A DNA stretch of 64,000 nt from DASPKM01 sp963817075. GTDB lineage: Bacteria > Bacteroidota > Bacteroidia > Chitinophagales > Chitinophagaceae. The stretch lies in the NCBI GenBank assembly GCA_963817075.1, contig CAWFMT010000009.1, positions 496,001-560,000 on the forward strand. The letters are read 5' to 3'. The position numbers and the translations under genes were made by a program. The notes beneath the pieces were generated by a model. That model saw nothing but the letters and a program-made list of their open reading frames with translations, was not told where the DNA came from and searched no databases. Shown here piece by piece: positions 43,732 through 52,237 of the stretch (the stretch's first letter is position 1; each line of letters begins with the position of its first letter).

Positions 43732-44121
43732 CTATTCCCCCGCAGGTTCCCACAATTGAATCTTGTTTCCTTCCCCGTCCAGGATGTGAACAAATTTTCC
43801 ATAGTCATAGGACTCAATCTTGTCAACAATGGTGACGTTTTCTTTTTTCAACTCTTCCACCAATGCTTCTAAATTATCTACCCGATAATTTATCATAAAG
43901 TCCTTTGTTGAGGGCTCAAAATATTTTGTGCTCTCTTTAAAAAGGTTCCACTGGGTAAGTCCTTTTTTTGTCCCGCCTGTGGAGGGATCAGCTTCCAGCC
44001 ATTCAAAGCTTGTTCCGTATTCACTAGTGTCAAACCCAAGATGTGTTTTATACCATTCGTTCAATGCTTTTGGGTCTTTGGACTTGAAAAAAATGCCACC
44101 GATTCCTGTTACTTTTTTCAT
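43732..44121 (-). CDS. VOC (glyoxalase/bleomycin-resistance-like) family protein
   Basis: 129 residues, one VOC domain without signal peptide (VTGIGGIFFKSKDPKALNEW; MINYRVDNLEALVEELKKE; HILDGEGNKIQLWEP). Of the usual metal ligands, the C-terminal Glu (LWEP) is present; the N-terminal His position is taken by Gly in GIGGIFF, so metal binding is uncertain. It starts 11 bp after the DUF4199 gene and is probably in the same transcript as the membrane LuxR gene. Confidence 0.85.
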   Translation of the reverse strand: MKKVTGIGGIFFKSKDPKALNEWYKTHLGFDTSEYGTSFEWLEADPSTGGTKKGLTQWNLFKESTKYFEPSTKDFMINYRVDNLEALVEELKKENVTIVDKIESYDYGKFVHILDGEGNKIQLWEPAGE

Positions 44122-44132
44122 TTGATTGACTA

Positions 44133-44678
44133 TTAAATTGTTTTGTATTTATCGTTCGTTTTTCTTTTTAGAATTAATGAGCTGATAAGGGTTACAATCA
44201 ACCCGACTGGTAAAATTTCTACATATGCCATTATCCCATTTAAAAATGGATTCTTCATCATTGTGACCATATCTGCCATTTCTTTTGTTTCCCTATCTAT
44301 CTCTATCTGGCTTGCACCGCTTGCTTTCAATTCCTCAAGTGATTGTGTACAATATTTTTCTGCAAAATCGGGGATGAAGAAAAAGTAGTCGATCAGCCAG
44401 GCAGCAACATAAATAGTGGAAGCGATTAAAACAATCATACTTCCTATTTTGAATGCTTTGCCAAAACTGATAACCCCTCCATTATACTTATCCCTGTAAT
44501 TACGAATCCCGACAAAAACAAGTGAAAAGGCGAGGAGCATGGAGGCATACCCGATCAGCAGACTTGTATTATAATCAACGTTGCCTTCGCAATGGCTTAT
44601 ATAGTTAACAGTAAACAGCATTATGGTAGAGACAATAGCTCCTGCAATAAGCCCGTATACAATAATATTCTTTTTCAT
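44133..44678 (-). CDS. DUF4199 membrane protein
   Basis: 181 residues with four TM segments. It has the DUF4199 signature FVGIRNYRDKYNGGVISFGK then AFKIGSMIVLIASTIYVAAW and a short acidic periplasmic loop. The role of the family is unknown. It sits between a membrane LuxR-type regulator (44783-45262) and a VOC protein (43732-44121) on the same strand. Confidence 0.88.
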   Translation of the reverse strand: MKKNIIVYGLIAGAIVSTIMLFTVNYISHCEGNVDYNTSLLIGYASMLLAFSLVFVGIRNYRDKYNGGVISFGKAFKIGSMIVLIASTIYVAAWLIDYFFFIPDFAEKYCTQSLEELKASGASQIEIDRETKEMADMVTMMKNPFLNGIMAYVEILPVGLIVTLISSLILKRKTNDKYKTI

Positions 44679-44782
44679 TTTTTATTTTATATGTGCAAAT
44701 GTGGCCCTTGCCCCAGTTTTTCCGGTCATACTTTCGGCCATTTTTTTACTATTCACAGAGTTTCATACCAAAGTATAAGGTT

Positions 44783-45262
44783 TTAAGGGATGATATTTAG
44801 CTTTTTTGCTTTCTCTACTGCCTGTGTCCGTCTTTTCACGTCTAACTTTTCAAAGAGGTTTTGATTATGTGTTTTGACGGTACTTAAAGAGACGAATAGT
44901 TTTGCGGCAATTTCCTGATTACTGTGTCCTTCAGCCAATAAGCTCAATATTTCCAACTCTCTTTTGCTCAATTCCAGTTGGGAGACAAGGGATGTATTCA
45001 GAACAAAATCTTTATTTCTGTTTACATACACTTCTTTTTCTACCACCACAGTTTCAATTTTTGGTTTTGAGAGCTTTAAGGCGAGCCATATGCCTAATCC
45101 TGTAAAAATGATTGCAATAAACCCGATATAGATTTCAAAGGAATGCCTGAATATTATAAATCGAAGTTTTAGCCAATTGAGTAGAAACAATAGAAAAGCC
45201 AAACTGATGCTATAAAGTATGGTCGCTCTATTCCTTAGCAAGAAGTTTTTCCTATCTGTCAT
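44783..45262 (-). CDS. Membrane-anchored LuxR-type HTH regulator
   Basis: 159 residues. Two TM segments at about 14-32 and 42-62, then a linker and a LuxR/GerE HTH at about 97-155 (LSKRELEILSLLAEGHSNQE; LSTVKTHNQNLFEKLDVKRR). There is no receiver domain, so it is controlled by its membrane part rather than by phosphorylation. The DNA-binding domain is at the C-terminus on the cytoplasmic side. It is followed by DUF4199 and VOC genes, which may be its targets or partners. Confidence 0.85.
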   Translation of the reverse strand: MTDRKNFLLRNRATILYSISLAFLLFLLNWLKLRFIIFRHSFEIYIGFIAIIFTGLGIWLALKLSKPKIETVVVEKEVYVNRNKDFVLNTSLVSQLELSKRELEILSLLAEGHSNQEIAAKLFVSLSTVKTHNQNLFEKLDVKRRTQAVEKAKKLNIIP

Positions 45263-45338
45263 AGTTTAATTATCCATGTTTTATTGTCACCCGACCTTAT
45301 CGGGATTCAATTTTACTACAGCAGTTTGAAACGATTAA

Positions 45339-45400
45339 TTTAACCGTCAAGTCGCAAGGGCTCGAAGGTCCGCCAAGAATCAGAGCGCTCCTTCTCCTCG
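45339..45400. repeat. Degenerate palindromic element, left arm
   Basis: Starts TTTAACCGTCAAGTCGCAAG and decays; the right end is not preserved. Confidence 0.6.
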
Positions 45401-45404
45401 TGAT

Positions 45405-45435
45405 AAAAAAATCCCCGAAATTTTCAGGGACTTTT
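45405..45435 (-). terminator. Terminator-like hairpin with T-runs on both sides
   Basis: Core tccccgaaattttcaggga (45412-45430) with one mismatch in the stem, flanked by ctttttttatt on one strand and gatttttttatc on the other. It ends the DUF4383 gene (45463-45858) on the minus strand. Confidence 0.75.
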
Positions 45436-45462
45436 TTTATTTATAAGGATTAGAGCAGAATT

Positions 45463-45858
45463 TTATCTACTCCTCACAACCACTGGTCTTCTTGTCGCAA
45501 ATCCTGCCAGGAGAATAACAATGCCAAGCGCGATGTGCAAATAATTATCGGCTCCGTTCACATGCAACATTCCTAATATGGACGTCATTCCGTCATCACC
45601 AATTTTCATAAGACCGATCACCCCAAGAGCCAGATAAACCAGGCCGAATACAACCATGAAGCCTGAAGCTGCTCCAGTTGCCGCCATCGCAATCAGGACA
45701 AATAATACCCCGCTGCCGATGTGCACCAGGTTGTGAAAGCGATCCGCATGAAAAATAGCCTTGTCTGAATCGCCAATGATCGGGTTGTCAATAAACCCAA
45801 GAAGGCCAACTAGAATGAAAACCACCCCGAAGAGGAGGGCAGCGCTTTTTGCTGTCAT
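45463..45858 (-). CDS. DUF4383 membrane protein
   Basis: 131 residues, four TM segments. Signature residues are the FHADRFHNLVHIGSGVLFVL stretch and a matching second half (GADNYLHIALGIVILLAGF), showing an internal repeat of the x-x-H-x-x-x-G type. The family is common in bacteria and has no established function. Single gene with its own terminator. Confidence 0.88.
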   Translation of the reverse strand: MTAKSAALLFGVVFILVGLLGFIDNPIIGDSDKAIFHADRFHNLVHIGSGVLFVLIAMAATGAASGFMVVFGLVYLALGVIGLMKIGDDGMTSILGMLHVNGADNYLHIALGIVILLAGFATRRPVVVRSR

Positions 45859-45859
45859 A

Positions 45860-46035
45860 ATAAGGGAGTTTTAGAGTTAAAGACGTATTCCTAAGATACA
45901 ACTAAGAAGTAATCAGAAGTTAGAGAATTGAAGAAGTTAGAGAATAGAAATTATAATACTAATTGAATCTCTGACATTTTTTATTCTTTAACTTCTGACT
46001 ACTGAATACTGACTTCTGACCTCTGACTTCAGACT
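45860..46035. repeat. Phrase repeats of the gacttctgacctctgac type
   Basis: Near 46000-46037, actgacttctgacctctgac and further gacttcagac match phrases at 225-265 and 55145-55180. Upstream (45905-45960) are agaagttagagaattgaag phrases. No gene is seen. Confidence 0.65.
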
Positions 46036-46698
46036 TCATCTTTTGGCAATTTCAACGATGTCTCTCACCTCAACAACTTGCTTCTCATAGCCTTTGCTCG
46101 CGACCTTGATCATTGCAAGCCCCAATTCCTTCAATGTCGACGCTGCTCCTTTGGAAAAAGTTTTTAAGATTGGATACATCCAGCTGAAGTAACGGTATGC
46201 CGGGATCATATACTTTAATCCTTTTGTGGGATGAAGATATCCGGGTCGGAATGCATAAACTTTTCTGAATGGTAATTGCATAAGGTGGTTTTCGGTCTTG
46301 CCTTTGACCCTTGCCCACATACTCCTGCCTTTTTCGGTGCTATCCGTATTTGTTCCGGAGATGTAACAAAATACCATGTCAGGATTCAATTCAGCCAGTG
46401 TCTGAGCCACATGCATGGTAAGTTCGTAGGTCAGTCGGTGATATTCAGGTTCTTTCATTCCAATGGATGAAACACCGAGACAAAAAAAGCAGGCATTATA
46501 ACCTGAAAGTTGCGATTTGATAGGAGACAGGTCAAAGAAATCCTTATGAATGATCTCTTTCAACTTGGGATGGCTGTAGCCAGAAGGTTTGCGGTTGACG
46601 ATGAGTATCTGATCAACATTGGGATGGCTCAGGCATTCATAGAGAACTCCTTCGCCTACCATTCCGGTTGCTCCAGTGAGAATGACCTTTAAATTCAT
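46036..46698 (-). CDS. NAD(P)-binding epimerase/atypical short-chain dehydrogenase
   Basis: 220 residues from ATG 46698 (MNLKVILTGATGMVGEG), which opens the Rossmann fold with GATGMVG. An upstream ATG at 46767 lies in repeat DNA and is rejected. ACFFCLGVSSIG and YISGTNTDSTEKGRSMWARV are like the atypical SDR proteins related to HTATIP2/CC3, with no classic YxxxK pair. The reaction is unknown. Upstream are low-complexity and palindromic repeats. Confidence 0.85.
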   Translation of the reverse strand: MNLKVILTGATGMVGEGVLYECLSHPNVDQILIVNRKPSGYSHPKLKEIIHKDFFDLSPIKSQLSGYNACFFCLGVSSIGMKEPEYHRLTYELTMHVAQTLAELNPDMVFCYISGTNTDSTEKGRSMWARVKGKTENHLMQLPFRKVYAFRPGYLHPTKGLKYMIPAYRYFSWMYPILKTFSKGAASTLKELGLAMIKVASKGYEKQVVEVRDIVEIAKR

Positions 46699-46740
46699 AC
46701 TATAATTTAAAATGTAAAATTTAAAATGAAAAAAAGAAGG

Positions 46741-46818
46741 TTTAACCGCCAGGACGCTAAGGCGCAAGGGAACGCAAGGATTCTTCGCGGAACTTCGCGT
46801 CCTGGCGCCTTTGCGGTG
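46741..46818. repeat. Palindromic intergenic element
   Basis: 78 bp from TTTAACCGCCAGGACGC to CCTGGCGCCTTTGCGGTGGA. The right end is changed from GCGGTTAA to GCGGTGGA. Confidence 0.8.
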
Positions 46819-46823
46819 GAACT

Positions 46824-47747
46824 TTAATTACCAATCACCTTTTTGTTTCGATTCTTACTAATTAATAATACCCCAGCTAAAACTAATAGGGTCCCGATAA
46901 CCTGCTCCCTGAAAATCCTTTCTCCGAGGATCAAATGTGCCTGCACAATAGTTGAGACAGGTCCAATGCTTGAAATGATGGCTACATTGTTGGACCCGAT
47001 CTTTTTCAATGCCGCAGATAACATAAATGTTGGGATCACTGTAGCCACGACTGCCAATAATACACCATATACCCAAAGATTCATGCTCTGTTCCAATGCA
47101 TCATAATGTCCGCGAATTGCATAATGAATAAAGACACCTGCAGTGGAGGTAAGTAGGGCATAGACCGTGAATCTTCCAGCGCCGATCTTGGGTACCATCT
47201 TTCCTGTTCCAACTATGTAAATAGCATATGTAATAGCGCAGAGAAAGATCAGAAAGCTTCCGTAAAAGAAATCAGGATTGCCTGTATCAAACTTCAATTC
47301 ACCAAAATAAGCAATGCCAATTCCTGTATAGGTCAGAAGTAGAGCTATGCGTTGATTCTTATAAATGGGCTGGCGGAATATGAAAGCATTGATCAGGACC
47401 GCAAAAGTTGGATATAGAAAAAGTATCAACCTCTCCAATCCTGCAGAGATGTATTGAAGGCCTATGAAATCAAAGAGACTACTTAGATAATATCCAAAAA
47501 ATCCGAGCCCGATAATGGCCATCCATTGTCTCACAGATATTTTGGGTTTTGATTCTTGGCGACTTATGAAAAGAAACGAAATCAGATAAAAAGGCAGGGA
47601 GAATAACATTCGGATGGTGAGCAGGGTAAGAGCATCAACTTTTACATCGATGAATGCTTTTTTTACGATGATCGCCTTGGTTGAAAACATAATTGCACCA
47701 ACAAAAGCGATCAAAAATCCACCAAAGGCTATGCGTTGTTTTGTCAA
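46824..47747 (-). CDS. EamA/DMT-family transporter
   Basis: 307 residues, ten TM segments, two EamA halves of about 150 residues (second half GSFLIFLCAITYAIYIVGTG onwards; closing VIGTLLVLAGVLLISKN). The start codon is TTG at 47747 (TKQRIAFGGFLIAF follows); no ATG lies close upstream. Family members export small metabolites or amino acids; the substrate cannot be told from sequence. Independent gene between two repeats. Confidence 0.92.
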   Translation of the reverse strand: MTKQRIAFGGFLIAFVGAIMFSTKAIIVKKAFIDVKVDALTLLTIRMLFSLPFYLISFLFISRQESKPKISVRQWMAIIGLGFFGYYLSSLFDFIGLQYISAGLERLILFLYPTFAVLINAFIFRQPIYKNQRIALLLTYTGIGIAYFGELKFDTGNPDFFYGSFLIFLCAITYAIYIVGTGKMVPKIGAGRFTVYALLTSTAGVFIHYAIRGHYDALEQSMNLWVYGVLLAVVATVIPTFMLSAALKKIGSNNVAIISSIGPVSTIVQAHLILGERIFREQVIGTLLVLAGVLLISKNRNKKVIGN

Positions 47748-47768
47748 AATTTAAATCATCCGGCTTTA

Positions 47769-47812
47769 TTTAACCGCCAGGACGCGATGACGCAAAGGTG
47801 CGCCAGGAATTT
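47769..47812. repeat. Palindromic element, left arm only
   Basis: TTTAACCGCCAGGACGCGAT with a broken continuation; no right end. It may be a deletion product of a full element. Confidence 0.65.
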
Positions 47813-47851
47813 CTTTCAACTAGTCAACCACTCAACCAATTAACAGTTCAA

Positions 47852-48664
47852 CTAAACCGCTACATTAAAATCCCGCAACGCATCATTGAGACTTGTCTTC
47901 AGATCAGTACTTGCTTTTCGCTGACCGATGATTAATGCACAGCTCACACTGTACTCACCAGCAGGAAATTTCTTAGCATAGCTGCCCGGAATTACAACAC
48001 TCCTCGCAGGTACCCGACCTTTATATTCTACGGGCTCACCTCCACTGACATCAATGATCTTGGTAGATTTTGTGAGGACTACATTTGCTCCGAGAACAGC
48101 CTCTGTTTCTACAATTACTCCTTCAACTACTATGCAGCGACTTCCAATAAAACATCCATCCTCAATAATCACAGGTGAAGCTTGAAGTGGCTCGAGTACT
48201 CCGCCAATGCCAACACCTCCACTGAGATGCACTGATTTTCCAATCTGCGCGCAACTGCCAACTGTGGCCCAGGTATCTACCATTGTTCCTTCATCAACAT
48301 AGGCTCCAATATTTACATAGGAAGGCATCAATACCACATTTCTAGCTATGTAGGCTCCATACCTCGCAACAGCATGAGGCACTGCTCTAACTCCTAAATC
48401 CTTGTAATTTGATTTCAGCAACATTTTGTCATACCACTCAAATGGTGGCTGAGTCCAGGTTTGCATGGTCTGAATCCCGAAGTACAATAGTATTGCCTGC
48501 TTCAACCATTCATTGACCTTCCAAACATGATCCTGCTTGAAAGCTATTCTTAACCTTCCTTTATCCACTTCTTCTATTACTTCACGAACTGCATTTGAAT
48601 ATTTTTCATCTTTTAGCAGATCACGGTTGTTCCAGGCTTCATTGACGAGTTGTTGCAGGTCCAT
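47852..48664 (-). CDS. dapD: 2,3,4,5-tetrahydropyridine-2,6-dicarboxylate N-succinyltransferase
   Basis: 270 residues, the usual length. It transfers succinyl from succinyl-CoA to tetrahydrodipicolinate in the lysine/meso-diaminopimelate pathway. N-terminal helical domain, then a left-handed beta-helix of hexapeptide repeats (GAYIARNVVLMPSYVNIGAY; GVGIGGVLEPLQASPVIIED; FIGSRCIVVEGVIVETEAVL), and a C-terminal KTSLNDALRD tail. RAVPHAVARYGAYI matches the conserved active-site part. Single gene with a TATGTTTG promoter-like box 16 bp upstream. Confidence 0.96.
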   Translation of the reverse strand: MDLQQLVNEAWNNRDLLKDEKYSNAVREVIEEVDKGRLRIAFKQDHVWKVNEWLKQAILLYFGIQTMQTWTQPPFEWYDKMLLKSNYKDLGVRAVPHAVARYGAYIARNVVLMPSYVNIGAYVDEGTMVDTWATVGSCAQIGKSVHLSGGVGIGGVLEPLQASPVIIEDGCFIGSRCIVVEGVIVETEAVLGANVVLTKSTKIIDVSGGEPVEYKGRVPARSVVIPGSYAKKFPAGEYSVSCALIIGQRKASTDLKTSLNDALRDFNVAV

Positions 48665-48679
48665 TCAAGAAATTTTTTG

Positions 48680-48687
48680 CAAACATA
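48680..48687 (-). promoter_or_regulatory. Candidate Bacteroidota -7 box for dapD
   Basis: TATGTTTG on the minus strand fits TAnnTTTG and lies 16 bp before the ATG. A -33 TTTG-like element is only weakly matched. Confidence 0.4.
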
Positions 48688-48722
48688 GGAAAAGAGGGAT
48701 GGCAATTTGAAAATGATAAAAA

Positions 48723-48800
48723 TTAACCACTAAGTCGCCGGGGCGCGAAGTTTCGCAAGGAAACTTTGCGTTCCTTTGCGCCTTTGTTTCTTTGCGGCTA
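48723..48800. repeat. Palindromic intergenic element
   Basis: 78 bp, ends ATTAACCACTAAGTCG and TTTCTTTGCGGCTA, between divergent dapD and the threonylcarbamoyl-AMP synthase gene. Confidence 0.8.
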
Positions 48801-48826
48801 GACTTTGTTATAAAATTCCAAATTCA

Positions 48827-49396
48827 ATGATGGATTATAAAGATGATATAGAAAAATGCTTGAAGGTTCTGAAAGCAGGAGGCCTGATCCTTTATCCAAC
48901 AGATACTATCTGGGGTATTGGTTGCGACGCCCTTGACCCCAAGGCTGTTGAAAAAGTATTTGCATTGAAAGACCGTGCACTCAATAAAAGTTTAATTGTC
49001 CTGGTTGCGGAACAGAAAGATGTACTGAAATACGTCAGCAATCTTGACCCGAGAGTGTTTGACTATCTTGACAAAAGGGATCGTCCAACAACAGTGATAT
49101 ATGAAGGCGTCATTGGATTATCAGAAAATCTGGTTAGAGAAGATGGAACTGCAGGTATCAGGATCGTCAAAGATCCGTTCTGTAGAAATCTTATCAAGAG
49201 GTTGGGCAGACCACTGGTTTCAACTTCGGCAAATATTTCCGGACAGTCTCCGCCTGAAACATTTAAGCAAATACCTAATGTGATAAAGGAGCGGGTTGAT
49301 TATGTAGTAAACTATCGTCAGGATGATGATGAACCACATCAGGCGTCTTCTGTGATCAAGTGGAACAAGGATGGAGGTGTAACGGAGATTCGGTGA
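48827..49396 (+). CDS. tsaC: L-threonylcarbamoyladenylate synthase (Sua5/YrdC/TsaC family)
   Basis: 189 residues from ATG 48827 (MMDYKDDIEKCLKVLKAGGL); ATG 48830 is equally possible, while 48776 lies in a repeat. It makes threonylcarbamoyl-AMP from threonine, bicarbonate and ATP for t6A37 modification of ANN-decoding tRNAs. Signatures: GGLILYPTDTIWGIGCDALD, KDRALNKSLIVLV, RPLVSTSANISGQ. This is the short type without a Sua5 C-terminal domain. It is followed by heptamer repeats. Confidence 0.93.
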   Translation: MMDYKDDIEKCLKVLKAGGLILYPTDTIWGIGCDALDPKAVEKVFALKDRALNKSLIVLVAEQKDVLKYVSNLDPRVFDYLDKRDRPTTVIYEGVIGLSENLVREDGTAGIRIVKDPFCRNLIKRLGRPLVSTSANISGQSPPETFKQIPNVIKERVDYVVNYRQDDDEPHQASSVIKWNKDGGVTEIR

Positions 49397-49419
49397 CGTT
49401 GGTCGGTGTTCGTTGAGTG

Positions 49420-49475
49420 GTGAGTCGTGAGTCGTGAGTCGTGAGTCGTGAGTCGTGAGTCGTGAGTCGTGAGTC
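49420..49475. repeat. Tandem array of eight GTGAGTC heptamers
   Basis: Eight perfect copies of the 7-mer GTGAGTC. As 7 is not a multiple of 3, all three frames differ and stop codons occur. Related arrays are at 14484-14520, 19697-19735, 50650-50682 and 58277-58353. Confidence 0.95.
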
Positions 49476-49481
49476 AGAATT

Positions 49482-49563
49482 TCTCGCACAGGCGTAAAGA
49501 TAGCAAAGAACGTCTAGTAGGGAAATCTTTGCGCCTTGATAAAATTTGCGTCTTTGCGTGAAA
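49482..49563. repeat. Palindromic element, CTCGCA variant
   Basis: About 80 bp from TTTCTCGCACAGGCGTAAAG to TTTGCGTCTTTGCGTGAAA. Ends pair like the family but with TTTCTCGC instead of TTTAACCGC. Similar left end at 58353. Confidence 0.7.
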
Positions 49564-49680
49564 CTCCGCTGTGAGCTGACATTGCGCCCCAACGATGGAT
49601 TTCTTTTATTTTCAAATTTTCAAATCTTCCCTGCTTGATTGCGCAGCAGGCAAGAAATTTTCAAATTCGTTTTGGGTTTC

Positions 49681-50667
49681 ATGCATAAATTTCTCGTTAT
49701 TCAAACTGCATTTATTGGTGATGTTGTGCTTGCAACGGGCATCATCGAGAAGCTGCATGCGCATTTCCCCTCCGTACAGATTGATATGTTGGTGCGAAAA
49801 GGAAATGAAAATTTACTCAAAGAGCATCCGTTCCTTCATGAAGTTCTTATTTGGAATAAGCAGGATGGAAAATTCAAGAATCTTTTGAAACTACTTGGCA
49901 GGATTCGAAAAGAAAAATATGATAAGGTCATCAATGTTCAGCGATTTGGCGCGACAGGATTTCTCACCGCCCTCTCCTCCGCTAAAGAAACAATCGGATT
50001 TGACAAGAACCCTTTTAGTTTTTTATTTACCCGGAAGGTCAAACATGTGATTGATGGAAAAACTCATGAGATAGACCGAAATCAACAACTGATAACTCAT
50101 TTTACAGATGCTGTTGCATCAAAACCTATTCTGTATCCTTCAAAAACCGATGAAGAATTTGTAAATCAGTTTGCAGCTCCCTTTATCTGCATTGCTCCTG
50201 CTTCTGTTTGGTTTACCAAGCAGTACCCAAAAGAAAAATGGATCGACTTTCTAAAAAAACTTCCTGGCAATCTTCATGTATATCTTCTGGGCGCACCTAC
50301 AGATCTTGTACTCTGTGATGAAATCAAGAGTTCAGTTAATAATCCCCTAATAAATAATTTAGCTGGGAGACTCAGTTTTCTACAGTCTGCGGCCTTAATG
50401 AAAAGAGCTATCATGAATTATGTAAACGATTCAGCTCCTCTCCATTTTGCTTCTGCCGTAAACGCACCTGTTACCGCGGTCTATTGTTCAACTGTCCCCT
50501 CATTTGGCTTTGGGCCGTTATCAGAGAAAAGTTTCATCGTGGAAAAAATTGAACCACTTTATTGCAGGCCTTGTGGTTTGCATGGTTATAAGGCTTGCCC
50601 GGAAGGGCATTTTCGGTGTGCGTTAGGCATCAAGGATGAGCAGTTAATCGTGAGTCGTGAGTCGTGA
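49681..50667 (+). CDS. Glycosyltransferase family 9 (heptosyltransferase-like)
   Basis: 328 residues from ATG 49681 (MHKFLVIQTAFIGDVVLATG); an upstream in-frame start at 49639 is in a repeat. The family transfers heptose or another sugar to the inner core of lipopolysaccharide at the cytoplasmic face. GDVVLATGIIEKLHAHFP and the C-terminal GRLSFLQSAALMKRAIMNYV then NDSAPLHFASAVNAPV are the conserved blocks. The last residues, LIVSRES, are read from GTGAGTC heptamers (50650-50682) and the stop lies in the array, so the array has likely replaced the original end. Confidence 0.9.
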   Translation: MHKFLVIQTAFIGDVVLATGIIEKLHAHFPSVQIDMLVRKGNENLLKEHPFLHEVLIWNKQDGKFKNLLKLLGRIRKEKYDKVINVQRFGATGFLTALSSAKETIGFDKNPFSFLFTRKVKHVIDGKTHEIDRNQQLITHFTDAVASKPILYPSKTDEEFVNQFAAPFICIAPASVWFTKQYPKEKWIDFLKKLPGNLHVYLLGAPTDLVLCDEIKSSVNNPLINNLAGRLSFLQSAALMKRAIMNYVNDSAPLHFASAVNAPVTAVYCSTVPSFGFGPLSEKSFIVEKIEPLYCRPCGLHGYKACPEGHFRCALGIKDEQLIVSRES

Positions 50668-50682
50668 GTCGAGAGTCGTGAG
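50650..50682. repeat. GTGAGTC heptamer array overlapping a gene end
   Basis: Three GTGAGTC, one GAGAGTC and a partial unit. The stop codon of the GT9 gene (50665-50667) is inside the third copy. Confidence 0.9.
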
Positions 50683-50714
50683 GAGGAAGTCGTTAACAGG
50701 TGACTAAATAACTT

Positions 50715-50777
50715 TCGAACAATCAAACATTCAAACATTCAAACTCTCAAACCCTCGAACTTTCGAACTCTCAAACC
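50715..50777. repeat. Low-complexity TCAAAC phrase
   Basis: Direct copies of caaacattcaaacattcaa and ctcaaaccctcgaactttcg, inverse to the phrase at 40303-40345. It runs into the 3' end of the cca gene, so the last codons may be part of it. Confidence 0.7.
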
Positions 50778-52189
50778 TTTGGTCTCAATCCAAGTTCTTT
50801 TCCCTTCTCAACCATGAACGTATACGCAGCATCATACTCATTAGGGATGTGCCCATCAAGAATTGCATCCTTTAACGCATCCTTGATAATTCCCACAGGT
50901 TTTGAAGGTGGGATCCCAAAAATTTCCATGATCTGTTCTCCTGTAATAGGAGGTTGCCAGTTTCGGATCCTATCTTTTTCTTCAACCTCAATCATTCTCT
51001 CTCTTACCATTTTGAAATTGGAGAGATAGCGATTGACCTTTGCTTTGTTTTTGGAAGTTATGTCCGCTTCGCAAAGGAGCATGAGTTCATCTATTTCTTC
51101 TCCAGCATCGAAAAGTAGCCGGCGGATTGCTGAATCAGTAATATTTTCCTTTGTTAGCCCGATAGGACGAAGATGCAATTCGACCAGTTTTCTTACGAAT
51201 CGCATTTTTTCATTCTTAGGTAGTTTAAGTTGGTTGAATATTTTTGGAACCATTCTTCCGCCTACTACCTCATGACCATGAAAGGTCCATCCATGACCAT
51301 CCTCAAAATTTTTTGTTGCCGGTTTACCGATATCATGAAGCAATGCAGCCCACCGGAGCCATAGATCATGTGAATTGGCAGATACATTATCTATAACCTG
51401 GAGGGTATGATAAAAATTATCCTTATGTCCCAGTCCATCTATATATTCTGCACCTGCGAGATCAACCATTTGTGGAAAGATAATTTTCAAAAGTCCAGAG
51501 CGATACAGAAGATCAAATCCAAGAGATGGTTTCTCAGATAATAAGATCTTATTCAATTCTTCTGTAATCCTTTCCTGGGAAATGATTTTGATCCTGCTTG
51601 CATGGTGCTGAATAGCTTTAAATGTTTCATCTGCAATCTTGAAATTTAGTTGTGATGCAAAGCGAATCGCGCGCATCATTCGCAAAGGATCATCGCTGAA
51701 AGTTTCTTCAGGATCAAGAGGAGTTTGAATGATCTTATTCTCAATATCCCTTACACCATTAAAAGGGTCCAGCAGCTTGCCAAAATTCTCTTCATTCAAA
51801 CTAAGAGCTAGCGCATTGATGGTGAAATCCCTTCTATTCTGATCGTCTTCCAGTGATCCGGATTGTACCTCAGGGTTTCTTGATTCAACCCGATAGCTTT
51901 CCTTTCTCGCTCCAACGAATTCCAAATCCAGATCCGTCAACCTGAAATGAGCAGTCCCGAAGTTTTTGAAAAATGAAACTACTGGTCGAGGATTGAATTT
52001 TTCTGCAGATTTGTGGGCAAGGGTGATGCCGTCACCTACGCAGACAATATCAGCATCCTTTGTTTTTCTTCCTATCAGTTTGTCTCGCACGAAACCACCT
52101 ATCAGGTAGCATGGGGCATTCAACTCCGCAGCTGCATGAGCGATCTTCTTAAAGACAAACAGTTCCTTTTCACTCAGTTGAATGTCCAT
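50771..52189 (-). CDS. cca: CCA-adding tRNA nucleotidyltransferase with HD domain
   Basis: 472 residues. Adds or repairs the 3' CCA of tRNAs; the tRNA-Leu gene of this window (40790-40872) does not encode CCA, which fits. Head domain: G31-G-F-V-R35-D and D45-A-D47 (metal-binding acids in KDADIV), then DFTINALAL and DPLRMMRAIRFASQLNF. C-terminal part holds an HD phosphohydrolase motif (LRWAALLHDIGKPATK). Class II family; HD fusions are common in bacteria. A single gene. Confidence 0.93.
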   Translation of the reverse strand: MDIQLSEKELFVFKKIAHAAAELNAPCYLIGGFVRDKLIGRKTKDADIVCVGDGITLAHKSAEKFNPRPVVSFFKNFGTAHFRLTDLDLEFVGARKESYRVESRNPEVQSGSLEDDQNRRDFTINALALSLNEENFGKLLDPFNGVRDIENKIIQTPLDPEETFSDDPLRMMRAIRFASQLNFKIADETFKAIQHHASRIKIISQERITEELNKILLSEKPSLGFDLLYRSGLLKIIFPQMVDLAGAEYIDGLGHKDNFYHTLQVIDNVSANSHDLWLRWAALLHDIGKPATKNFEDGHGWTFHGHEVVGGRMVPKIFNQLKLPKNEKMRFVRKLVELHLRPIGLTKENITDSAIRRLLFDAGEEIDELMLLCEADITSKNKAKVNRYLSNFKMVRERMIEVEEKDRIRNWQPPITGEQIMEIFGIPPSKPVGIIKDALKDAILDGHIPNEYDAAYTFMVEKGKELGLRPKV

Positions 52190-52237
52190 TGGTGCAAAAA
52201 TACGGGCTGAGGGGAAGTTTGCGTGGGGTTAAGAATC

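Noticed and set aside
49220..49592. Open frames through the GTGAGTC array
   Set aside because: Encode only repeated DSRLTTH-type residues and overlap tsaC or repeats.
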